Virus record (IMG/VR): IMGVR_UViG_3300005831_000006
Location: 1 to 61,072 of that record
Source: a virus
Strand: one strand, 5' to 3'
DNA: 61,072 nucleotides
This document shows, piece by piece, positions 44,901-51,253 of this stretch. The notes under the pieces are model-generated. The model did no database searches. It was not told where the DNA came from and saw only the letters and a program-made list of their open reading frames with translations. Numbering within the stretch: the stretch's first letter is position 1; each line of letters starts with the position of its first letter. The translations under genes and the position numbers were made by a program.

Positions 44901-46395
44901 TAAGTGTCGAATTTTGTACAGATGGGTCATTAGAAACAGTATTTACACTCAATGTCCTCTCTATTAACTTAGCTTTAGTATCAGCCAATATTTCAGGGAT
45001 ACTTCTCCCATCAATAAAAATGCTTTTATACTTCTCTTTAGCAATATCGAGTCGTTGACGTTGAGCTTTAGTCATAGATGGTTTTGTTCCAACACCTACG
45101 GTATCTAATATCGATTTAATATCTTTAGTATCAGTTGTATCACCAGTTTTTCCACCGTCTTCAGTATCCTCAGTATCATCAAGCATACCTGTATCAGTTT
45201 CATCTTCTTGTTCTTCTGGAATTTCATCTTGTTCAAGATCATCAAGAACGGTGCTAATATCAGCATCATTATCAGCAATATCTTCTTCATTTATATCCTC
45301 ATCGACAGTGTCTTTTTTATTGATTTTATTTATAGCTGATAATCCGTTAGTTAGACTACTCTTATTTATAACATCGATAAGATTATCTAATTCATCGTCT
45401 TTCAACTCTGTTTCTGAATCATTATTTTTGATTGCTATAATTTCATCATCAGTAACTTCTTCTTCTACATCTTCAGTAGGAGATATATTAGTAGATATTA
45501 TCTTTTGAAATAGCATTTTCATTCTAAGTAACATCTGATTACCGTTAAGTTTTTTAACATTTTCATCTTCAGATGTGTTATATAAGAAAGAAATACCTCT
45601 ATTATTATAAAAAACAATAGAAACATCTTTTAATATTTCATAAATAGTGGTTAATGTTTTATCTTCCTTATAATTCATACTACCAGCTATTAACGATCTC
45701 ATAATAATCATCGGTATATAATTATCCAGATTGGTTTTAACCATTCTAGGAATTGATATAACTGATGGATTTAAAAATTTAACCATGCTCTGTGACATAG
45801 TTTTCACATTGATACCCATTAAAACCAATTTATGCACAGATGTTACACCTTCACCATACATAAACATACTTGTTTTGATAACTGTATTATCTTTATTAAT
45901 AGGATTGATTAAAACAAATTTTAACCATTCTATTATAAATGTATCAACATTCCTGAAAGCAAGTGGAGAATTCCATTTTTGAATATTATTAAATTCTGGA
46001 AAAACAGATGAGAGTATACTACTAAAATCGTATAAATAATTTCTTTTTACACGTTTAAAATATGTACTCTTATTTACTTTAAGAGAACTGAGTAAATCTG
46101 TAAGATCAAATAACTTATTAACTACTCTAATTGGTTTTCTCTCAAACATCATCTCTTTTAATCGTGCAATTTTTGGAATCCAATATAAGAAAACTTTTCT
46201 TCCATAAGAAAAACCTAAGATACACTTAACACCCTCTGCTATCGATTCTTTAGTGCGTTCAAATGGAAAAACTACACCTACATCATTTTTATTAATCGGT
46301 TTTAATCCGTCTTTATAATTTTCACCACTTTTAAGCTTGCGTAGACGCATACTCTTATAAATTGGTAATATAGCTTGTTTATTAGATGGTTCCAT
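41974..46395 (-). CDS. Phage multisubunit RNA polymerase, beta-like subunit, 1473 aa
   Basis: A beta-type subunit encoded as one polypeptide. Near residues 1018-1030, V-S-S-P-D-G-A-G-A-G-I-V lies where bacterial RpoB has E-T-P-E-G-P-N-I-G-L-I. Near 1395-1408, M-G-V-G-D-K-S-T-C-F-A-N-L corresponds to the G-D-K-x-x-G-R-H-G-N-K block. It is followed by P-x-x-D-G-x-x-L-D-G and N-R-M, close to the RpoB C-terminal pattern. Residues about 310-432 are an acidic low-complexity insertion. PhiKZ-type phages often split beta over two genes; here it is not split. The catalytic beta-prime D-x-D-G-D motif is absent, so partner genes lie outside. The start is ATG 46395, with AAGGAG 7 bases upstream. Confidence 0.85.
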   Translation of the reverse strand: MEPSNKQAILPIYKSMRLRKLKSGENYKDGLKPINKNDVGVVFPFERTKESIAEGVKCILGFSYGRKVFLYWIPKIARLKEMMFERKPIRVVNKLFDLTDLLSSLKVNKSTYFKRVKRNYLYDFSSILSSVFPEFNNIQKWNSPLAFRNVDTFIIEWLKFVLINPINKDNTVIKTSMFMYGEGVTSVHKLVLMGINVKTMSQSMVKFLNPSVISIPRMVKTNLDNYIPMIIMRSLIAGSMNYKEDKTLTTIYEILKDVSIVFYNNRGISFLYNTSEDENVKKLNGNQMLLRMKMLFQKIISTNISPTEDVEEEVTDDEIIAIKNNDSETELKDDELDNLIDVINKSSLTNGLSAINKINKKDTVDEDINEEDIADNDADISTVLDDLEQDEIPEEQEDETDTGMLDDTEDTEDGGKTGDTTDTKDIKSILDTVGVGTKPSMTKAQRQRLDIAKEKYKSIFIDGRSIPEILADTKAKLIERTLSVNTVSNDPSVQNSTLIDFEKSYVKNTMEHDILSMVKSLSTDKSVNMHIVDVTKDDTSDQTTSKYTYVFKFIDERQKNHSIKIDIPKVDNDGFLMISGNRKLLKKQLTFLPVVKCKPDEVIISSSYNKCFIYRQGSTLTRGISSLFKLLSKDLLTTKGFEIFSGDNEKNNKNYITTIEYDVIASKYYKFIVGFDKMKSIEFIFNQEDLRNLIKNKFPSYVVKSNMLPIGINWKTWTIIEYNIENDKKSVCDYIFDSIRDLNVIPDIYDKIATMNIVKRRMYTRIMVQSREFPLVSFLGGLFGLSKILNTEKINVEFSEKRIIKDTRLYIRFSDGYLYYNDENISASLLLNGLSYMSTEEYTFADFDTERPYIDYFYETLKTRNVYKGHTAFRELFIDPITEEILKDLKLPTDFLELFLYANSLLIDNSYKNEIDLENYRVRGYENISVILYKMISAQYRIYKQNSSGMGRMSIQQDQLMTALHKSFILENYDATNPINEIKNKSIVTFKGPGGVNNDRVFNLAKRSFDYSAIGVMAVSSPDGAGAGIVKHLTLNPKILSTRGYIDFTKNSSDIDKLKIGNLASAEELDAPFLNFHDDPKRISIASTQTKHIIKINNASIPIISTGMDMISPYIVGETYVPKAKGTGIIEKMDESTGTIIVLYDDGSKESINLGMDIQRNSSFFFGNKIIPNVVQGQKIKKGDILAYEKDFFKKDTFGDVRNTQGTLAKFVMHEKSTTDEDSLSITQTLADKMGTTVIMRKQISLSKNTNLITYKKLGDYVYKYNPLITFEDSEDDYTSELLASLGDVDQSILDSAKQMPKSNATGEIVDIKVYFTVPLEELTDSLYKFIKEWEKSIKKKIAYNKLNGVSTVSMENMLKPTKPTQTGTTSRINGAVVNNDGAVLVEYFISHKTPMGVGDKSTCFANLKNIVAQVIPKGQEPITEDGVVLDGCISIFSITNRMCYAILMYGTMAHCLVERSKQIAKEYLNSFK

Positions 46396-46423
46396 CAAAA
46401 AACTCCTTGAATATTTAAAATAC

Positions 46424-47035
46424 CTATATAGCCCATTGATATGTTTTGATAGAATCTACGAAATTTCTACAACCATAATATGATTTCATATTTTTAACAA
46501 ATCTACTATATTTCATCCATATAAATCCATTATGTTCAACTATATTATTACATAATACAGGAAGTAATTTACTTTTATCGAAATATAGATTAGATATAAA
46601 GTCAATACTTGGAAAAATTCTTATTACACTACTTCCTTGTATTTGAACGATAGCATTAGTTTTAATTTTAATAAAACCTCTAGTATCTAATCTTTTTTTC
46701 TTAATATATGGAATATTATCTCGATTATATGATTCGTTACTAGTTGTGTTATTACTATAGATAGCATTATCTATATCATAATCAGTATTACCAGGAACAG
46801 CTACTTTTAAGAAATATTGTTCCCTGTCAGTGAAGTTAAAATAACCATCAAGTAATGGTACATCTGACATAAATCTCCATATACCCATATCAGAATAAAT
46901 ACCACCGTAAGAATCTATTTCACCTCTACAACATTGTAAAACTTTATCTCTATCATACTCTTTAGAATCTATATGTGAAATAGATTTATAAACGTTTTCT
47001 ACATTCCTTGTTAGGAAATTTATTTGAATAATCAT
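46424..47035 (-). CDS. Divergent NUMOD1-like protein, 203 aa
   Basis: Two regions resemble NUMOD1 modules. One is near residues 18-57, ending C-C-R-G-E-I-D-S-Y-G-G-I-Y-S-D-M-G-I-W-R-F. The other is near 130-182, starting I-V-Q-I-Q-G-S-S-V-I-R-I-F and ending N-G-F-I-W-M-K-Y. They match the (V/I)-x-Q-I ... C-R-G ... G-G-x-x-W-R-F layout of the window's homing endonucleases, but no nuclease core is seen. It lies 28 bp upstream of, and in operon with, the RNA polymerase beta gene. It could be a DNA-binding accessory of the polymerase or a decayed selfish gene. The ribosome binding site is weak (TGAGA). Confidence 0.55.
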   Translation of the reverse strand: MIIQINFLTRNVENVYKSISHIDSKEYDRDKVLQCCRGEIDSYGGIYSDMGIWRFMSDVPLLDGYFNFTDREQYFLKVAVPGNTDYDIDNAIYSNNTTSNESYNRDNIPYIKKKRLDTRGFIKIKTNAIVQIQGSSVIRIFPSIDFISNLYFDKSKLLPVLCNNIVEHNGFIWMKYSRFVKNMKSYYGCRNFVDSIKTYQWAI

Positions 47036-47149
47036 TTTTTTCTCATAAAAAGTAGTTAAATTACATTATTTATTATCATATTTCGCCATTTATCAAAATA
47101 TATATTCCATTTTATGCCCTTTTTAAAACCCTTAATTATATATATAGTA

Positions 47150-47333
47150 TTTGCGAAGCAAATCTGAGCGAAGCGACACAACCACAATTCTATGTAGGAA
47201 ACCAAATATAGACAGATACGACTCTCAAGGAGTCGTATCTATCTATACCATTGAAATCAATCTAATGATTATAATCGTTAATCATCGCATAGAAAGAAGG
47301 GAAAATCCAGTTGAGTGGAAAAGTGGATTACCC
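47150..47333. ncRNA. Hairpin-rich non-coding region (structured RNA or origin candidate)
   Basis: Six hairpins lie within 184 nt of the divergent 557-bp gap. They are TTTGC-GAA-GCAAA (47150-47162); a second GCGAAGC (47168-47174); a 17-18 bp stem with one mismatch and a 5-nt loop (47207-47247); ATTG/CAAT (47250-47261); ATGATTA/TAATCAT (47265-47285); and GGG..AATCCA with TGGATT.CCC (47299-47333). Local G+C is above the surrounding spacer. A 64-codon open frame overlaps it but lacks a ribosome binding site. Strand unknown. Confidence 0.6.
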
Positions 47334-47384
47334 AAAAAATTTTGATATATTAGGATAAATAAAGATTTCTGCAAGAGATAGATA

Positions 47385-47432
47385 AGTTTCTTATTAGTTA
47401 GTAGTTTCTTATTAGTTAGTTATTAGTTTCTC
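47385..47432. repeat. Exact 18-bp tandem repeat (iteron-like)
   Basis: AGTTTCTTATTAGTTAGT occurs twice head to tail without mismatch (47385-47402, 47403-47420). A partial third unit, TATTAGTTTC, follows. It sits between the hairpin array and the A+T-rich stretch. Confidence 0.85.
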
Positions 47433-47547
47433 AATAGGTTTAATTTAAAAATATTTATAATATAAAATATTAATAGATTAAAGTTACCAAACCGTATATT
47501 GTATATAATATATGGGATATCAATCAAAATAAATTAAACCTTTATTG
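47432..47547. other. Long-range stem around a very A+T-rich stretch
   Basis: CAATAGGTTTAATTT (47432-47446) can pair with AAATTAAACC..TATTG (47531-47547) with a 2-nt bulge. It encloses about 84 nt that are almost only A and T and hold further small palindromes. This could be a DNA-unwinding element of an origin, or the closing helix of a large RNA. A TATAAT hexamer lies at 47504-47509, upstream of the 359-aa gene. Confidence 0.5.
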
Positions 47548-47598
47548 GATTAATTTTACTACACACAATGTTTGTACTACTTATGAAAGGGTGTTTTT

Positions 47599-48678
47599 AT
47601 GAAAACTCTCAAGGTATCTGAATTCAATAACATTATGACGACAAAAAAAGTCGAAATGAGATTCTGTAACAAAAGTAATGTAGCAGTATTCGGTTATGAT
47701 GAGAAAGAATCTGATGAATCAGAAATAATCTTTCACGAGGTACAAAGTGATACTATAAAGTCAATAAAATTCTATGTAAGAGTTATATTTGATGTACAGT
47801 TATTCAATTATAACATAATTGATATTATTGTTGATAAAATGGCTCAAACATTGAAAGAATTCTACTCTTTAGATCCGGATAACTCTTCCAATGAAGATCC
47901 TAATTCGAATATATCGTTTAGTGGACCTGTATATAAAGTTGGATCTGGTGCTAAACAGATTACGACTTGGTTGAATGTTGATATTCCATACATTATTGAT
48001 AATCTTCAAAATGTCAATGAGTATATCAATAAAATTGTCGCATTATACAAAGAATATTGTGACAAATTTGAAATAACTGGTAATGATGTATTCTTTGTTG
48101 CTAAGTTGCTTGCAAAAACCACTCTTTATACAGAAGGTGAAGATAGTTTTACAACATTATTGATTGCGAACTATCAGCAACCAAATTCATATGTACCGAA
48201 TGTTGAGATTAACATAATGCCTCCAAAAGATATTGTTATCTTTGAAAAAGATAATGAGACAAATATGGGGTGTAGAGTTGCGATCAATAATCATAATGGT
48301 GAAGATAAAAACTGGACTACTGAAACAATTTTTGATGATAAAGTTCGGTTTCTTGAGTTATCTGTACAACGTTTAATACAAAAAGAAGCCAAATTCATTG
48401 TCACTCGTCTGGTATCGAGATCGATAAATATATCCAGAAAAGACAGGAATAAAAACAAGTATCTAATTAAGTATGATAAGGGTAACATTACAGTGGCTGA
48501 AATTATGGTTGAAGTATCTGAATACCAGAAATCGACTTGTGTATTATCTGAATATATATCAAACTTCCTTAAAATAAATACACTATTATCGGCCAGATCG
48601 ATCAAAAATGTAATCGGTATGTTTGGTAAATCGATGGTGACTAAAATGAATAATGTATATGGTCAGTGTCAAATTTAA
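47599..48678 (+). CDS. Hypothetical protein next to replicative helicase, 359 aa
   Basis: Family not recognised. Mixed alpha/beta, acidic linker near residues 92-105 (D-P-D-N-S-S-N-E-D-P-N), and a basic patch near 270-290 (R-S-I-N-I-S-R-K-D-R-N-K-N-K-Y). It is 36 bp upstream of the DnaB-like helicase gene, so it may be a single-strand-binding, loader or other replication protein by context only. The ribosome binding site is GAAAGGG. It follows the structured 557-bp region. Confidence 0.62.
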   Translation: MKTLKVSEFNNIMTTKKVEMRFCNKSNVAVFGYDEKESDESEIIFHEVQSDTIKSIKFYVRVIFDVQLFNYNIIDIIVDKMAQTLKEFYSLDPDNSSNEDPNSNISFSGPVYKVGSGAKQITTWLNVDIPYIIDNLQNVNEYINKIVALYKEYCDKFEITGNDVFFVAKLLAKTTLYTEGEDSFTTLLIANYQQPNSYVPNVEINIMPPKDIVIFEKDNETNMGCRVAINNHNGEDKNWTTETIFDDKVRFLELSVQRLIQKEAKFIVTRLVSRSINISRKDRNKNKYLIKYDKGNITVAEIMVEVSEYQKSTCVLSEYISNFLKINTLLSARSIKNVIGMFGKSMVTKMNNVYGQCQI

Positions 48679-48714
48679 ATAATCCTATCATTTTAAATCT
48701 TCGGGGTAGTAATC

Positions 48715-50382
48715 ATGGTAAAGAAATTTAAAAAGAATTTGCTAAAATTACCAGCTGTAATTAATAGTAGATTCTTGTTATCTCTTCTGAAAGTGGTTAT
48801 ACATGGGGAAATAGGATCATCGAAGTTGACAATGATCGGTACGCTTTTAAAAATGGTTAATATGGCTGCGTATAGTAAGGATCCTGAAATTTATTCCATA
48901 TTAAAATCAATAGAGATATCGATTAACTGTAGATTGGATGATGTTAAAGATAATCATCTAATTACCAGTGTAATAACAGCGAGTATTTCTAATGAGGATA
49001 ATAAGGATATAATTTCAGGGTTGATAGAACCTATAGTATCAGGTTGCTTTAAACTTCCAGAAGCTGAAACGGCATACATATTAAACATTATCTCCACGTA
49101 TTTAAAGGTGGGATTTCTCTTAGAGTATAAAGATAGTATAATTGATAAATTCACTAAAATTGAATCTGGAAGTATGGGTGGTATTAATACACTTGTTTCA
49201 GATTTTGAAAAAGAAGTTGCAGATCTGCATGTTAAATTACATAAAACATTGAGCAGTGATGCAATTAGTGCGACTGATACAGTTTCAATATCAGATCCTG
49301 ATTTCTTTAAGAAATATTTTATCAATGTATATAAATTATCTAAGAGGAAAACCCGAGTTTTACGAACAGGAATTCAGAAGTTAAATGCACTGTTAAGTGA
49401 TCAAGGTGGTTTCTTAACCGGAAAGATGTATGTTATTAATGCTCCTATCAATTCATTTAAAACAGGATTGTTATTATACATAGCAAAATGGATTCAATTA
49501 TACAATAGTGCAATGTATATTGAAAAATTTAAGTTAACAGGTAAAAGACCCACCGTTTTAGTTGTATCATTAGAAAATACGTGGGATGAAAATACTGAAC
49601 GATTATTTTCAATGTATTCAAGTACAAACCTTAGTGAAGTATCAAATATAGGTGATGCTGAAGACATGTGGAAAAGCAATGTTAATAAAACAGACTCAAT
49701 TATTGATATTTGTATGATATATGCCAAAGCTGGTAGATTTAGTACATCGGATTTGGAATATCGTATAGATGAGATAGAATCACAGGGCGCACAAGTTATT
49801 GCAGTTCTTATTGATTATATGCGTCTTATGAGAGATGATTTAGCTAATGTTGAACCACGAATGAAAATAATCAGTATATCAACAGATCTTCATGAATTGG
49901 TGGCTCTCAGACCTGAGATGGTTTTGATAACAGCCCATCATACTAATAGAGATGGAGATATAATATTAACTGATATCGAAAATAGAGGTGGAGTTGACAA
50001 AGTTAAATCTCTTGGTAGACAACATCTCGTTGAAGCACATTCAGTAGAAGATGCAATTGATTTCTCGATGTATATTGTTCCTGAAACATCTGTCTATACC
50101 GGAGAAGTATTTTTAACGGTAAAGAAAGGTAAATGTAGATATAAGCGTTCTACTACTGAGTATTTTGCTCATGAGTTAAAGAATCGTTTTTATCTTACAG
50201 ACGATATTAATCTTGAAAAATCATTATCTATTGACAGTATTGCCGAAACCGCAAACAGTGGTCAAGGTAATAAACCGATTCATAGTGGAATGATGCAAAA
50301 TACCAATCGGACTTCTATACGTAAAAAAGAACCTGATGCTAAGAATAATATATTCGAGTCAGTTTTTACTGTTGATGAATAA
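48715..50382 (+). CDS. DnaB-like replicative helicase (T4 gp41-type), 555 aa
   Basis: Ring helicase of the fork. The N-terminal 190 residues are helical. The RecA-type core begins near 215 with R-T-G-I-Q-K-L-N-A-L-L, then G-F-L-T-G-K-M-Y-V-I-N-A-P-I-N-S-F-K-T-G-L. This is a Walker A in which the Gly before Lys is Phe (N-S-F-K-T in place of S-M-G-K-T). Walker B-like V-I-A-V-L-I-D-Y-M-R-L-M is near 360, and V-L-I-T-A-H-H-T-N-R near 402-411 matches the DnaB Gln/His sensor region. A flexible C-terminal tail (about 500-555) may bind the primase. The ribosome binding site is unusual (CGGGG). Confidence 0.8.
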   Translation: MVKKFKKNLLKLPAVINSRFLLSLLKVVIHGEIGSSKLTMIGTLLKMVNMAAYSKDPEIYSILKSIEISINCRLDDVKDNHLITSVITASISNEDNKDIISGLIEPIVSGCFKLPEAETAYILNIISTYLKVGFLLEYKDSIIDKFTKIESGSMGGINTLVSDFEKEVADLHVKLHKTLSSDAISATDTVSISDPDFFKKYFINVYKLSKRKTRVLRTGIQKLNALLSDQGGFLTGKMYVINAPINSFKTGLLLYIAKWIQLYNSAMYIEKFKLTGKRPTVLVVSLENTWDENTERLFSMYSSTNLSEVSNIGDAEDMWKSNVNKTDSIIDICMIYAKAGRFSTSDLEYRIDEIESQGAQVIAVLIDYMRLMRDDLANVEPRMKIISISTDLHELVALRPEMVLITAHHTNRDGDIILTDIENRGGVDKVKSLGRQHLVEAHSVEDAIDFSMYIVPETSVYTGEVFLTVKKGKCRYKRSTTEYFAHELKNRFYLTDDINLEKSLSIDSIAETANSGQGNKPIHSGMMQNTNRTSIRKKEPDAKNNIFESVFTVDE

Positions 50383-50527
50383 GATTGGTAACATTTAAAT
50401 GTATGATGTGTGTAGATGTAGTATATCTTATTGAATCTTGATATTAGAATGTATTCCATACGTGTAAATTATGTTGAAGTTAATATCGATACATACACTT
50501 AATTTGGAACATGTTTCAGTAGAAGGG

Positions 50528-50715
50528 TTTGATGATTATTATCTATGAATGCTATAATACACATTAAACATCATCAAATGTTAAATCTAATTTATTTAAT
50601 TGGATTTGACTTTCCTGGATAACATCCTCCATCAAACATATTGTATAAATATGTCCAGGAAACAAAGTATTTATACTTAAATAATACCAGGGAGTAACAT
50701 CCCTGGTTGTTTTTA
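50528..50715 (+). ncRNA. Candidate structured RNA 3' of the helicase gene
   Basis: Five successive helices on the plus strand: TTTGATGAT (50528-50536) with 50570-50578; AAATCTAATT (50583-50592) with 50598-50607, one G:U; TTTCCTGGA (50611-50619) with 50654-50662, enclosing CATATT/AATATG (50637-50653); AAGTA/TACTT (50665-50678); and the terminator hairpin at 50686-50707. The terminator lies 300 nt after the helicase stop, so the region is probably transcribed. It could be a stable 3'-UTR-derived RNA. The preceding 50383-50527 holds no gene or clear structure that I can see. Confidence 0.5.
50686..50715 (+). terminator. Terminator of the helicase transcript
   Basis: ACCAGGGA / TCCCTGGT stem with a 6-nt loop, then TGTTTTTAT. 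Confidence 0.8.
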
Positions 50716-50750
50716 TATATTTACACGTAGAACATTTAAATGATTTAAAG

Positions 50751-50919
50751 TCACTCAGATGAGCTTAAATACTTAATTAGTACAATTACCCATATTAATG
50801 ATTATATCTCATCTGAAGTGATTTTTGTAAAATATGGGTTTTTCGACCGTTGTAAGTCCTTATGTACCAACGACTTATGAAATGCTATTTTTGTCTTTTT
50901 TTATACAAAATAGATAATG
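50751..50919 (-). repeat. Long inverted repeat, right copy (169 bp)
   Basis: Reverse complement of 38044-38212. The outer stem TCACTCAGATGAG (50751-50763) with 50808-50821 has 13 pairs plus one bulge. It carries an A:T pair where the left copy has G:C, a compensating change. The hairpin core GTAAGTC (50852-50858), loop CTTATGTACCAAC (50859-50871) and GACTTAT (50872-50878) reads the same way on the plus strand as the left copy, although the flanks are inverted. Confidence 0.9.
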
Positions 50920-50957
50920 AGAAATATACTCATCAGAAACATACTGAAAGGATTAAA

Positions 50958-51146
50958 ATGAAACCAATTGAGGAGATTATAAAAGATCTTGAAGAAAGGT
51001 GGAATAAGTTATTACTTGAAAAAACCACCTTTATTAAAAAATTGGACAAGAAATCTTTATTAGTAAATCTTTATACTAAAAGTTTTGATCATCAACTTGA
51101 GATACTTCTTAAGAAAATAGTTATTCTCGATGAACTTAGTAAATAA
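50958..51146 (+). CDS. Small helical protein, 62 aa
   Basis: ATG 50958 has AAAGGA upstream. A longer frame starting at 50862 would begin inside the inverted-repeat hairpin and has no ribosome binding site. The protein is a charged Lys/Glu/Leu helix pair (about 1-25 and 35-62), probably a small coiled coil. Unknown function. It lies just outside the right repeat copy. Confidence 0.6.
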   Translation: MKPIEEIIKDLEERWNKLLLEKTTFIKKLDKKSLLVNLYTKSFDHQLEILLKKIVILDELSK

Positions 51147-51148
51147 AT

Positions 51149-51180
51149 AATATGGGGGGAAAATTCCCTCCATTATTTTT
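51149..51180 (+). terminator. Terminator after the 62-aa gene
   Basis: Imperfect GGGGGGA / TCCCTCC stem with an AAAT loop, then a long T-run. Confidence 0.65.
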
Positions 51181-51192
51181 TTTATTAGTTAA

Positions 51193-51204
51193 AACATCAT
51201 AATA
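51193..51204 (+). promoter_or_regulatory. AACA-N6-TA promoter-like motif
   Basis: AACATCATAATA, 49 bp upstream of the 612-aa tail gene. Identical to the motif at 14473-14484. Confidence 0.55.
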
Positions 51205-51253
51205 AGGATATTTACCTAAACACTGTAAGTTATTTAATGAAGGAAGAAAAAAT

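Noticed and set aside
47151-47345. 64-codon open frame in the structured region
   Set aside because: No ribosome binding site, and it runs through perfect hairpins. Structure explains the sequence better.
38044-50919. Composite transposon with terminal inverted repeats
   Set aside because: No transposase gene between the repeats and no target duplication visible; the enclosed genes look essential to the phage.
50862-50957. Upstream extension of the 62-aa gene
   Set aside because: The first ATG lies within the repeat hairpin loop with no Shine-Dalgarno, while the ATG at 50958 has AAAGGA.
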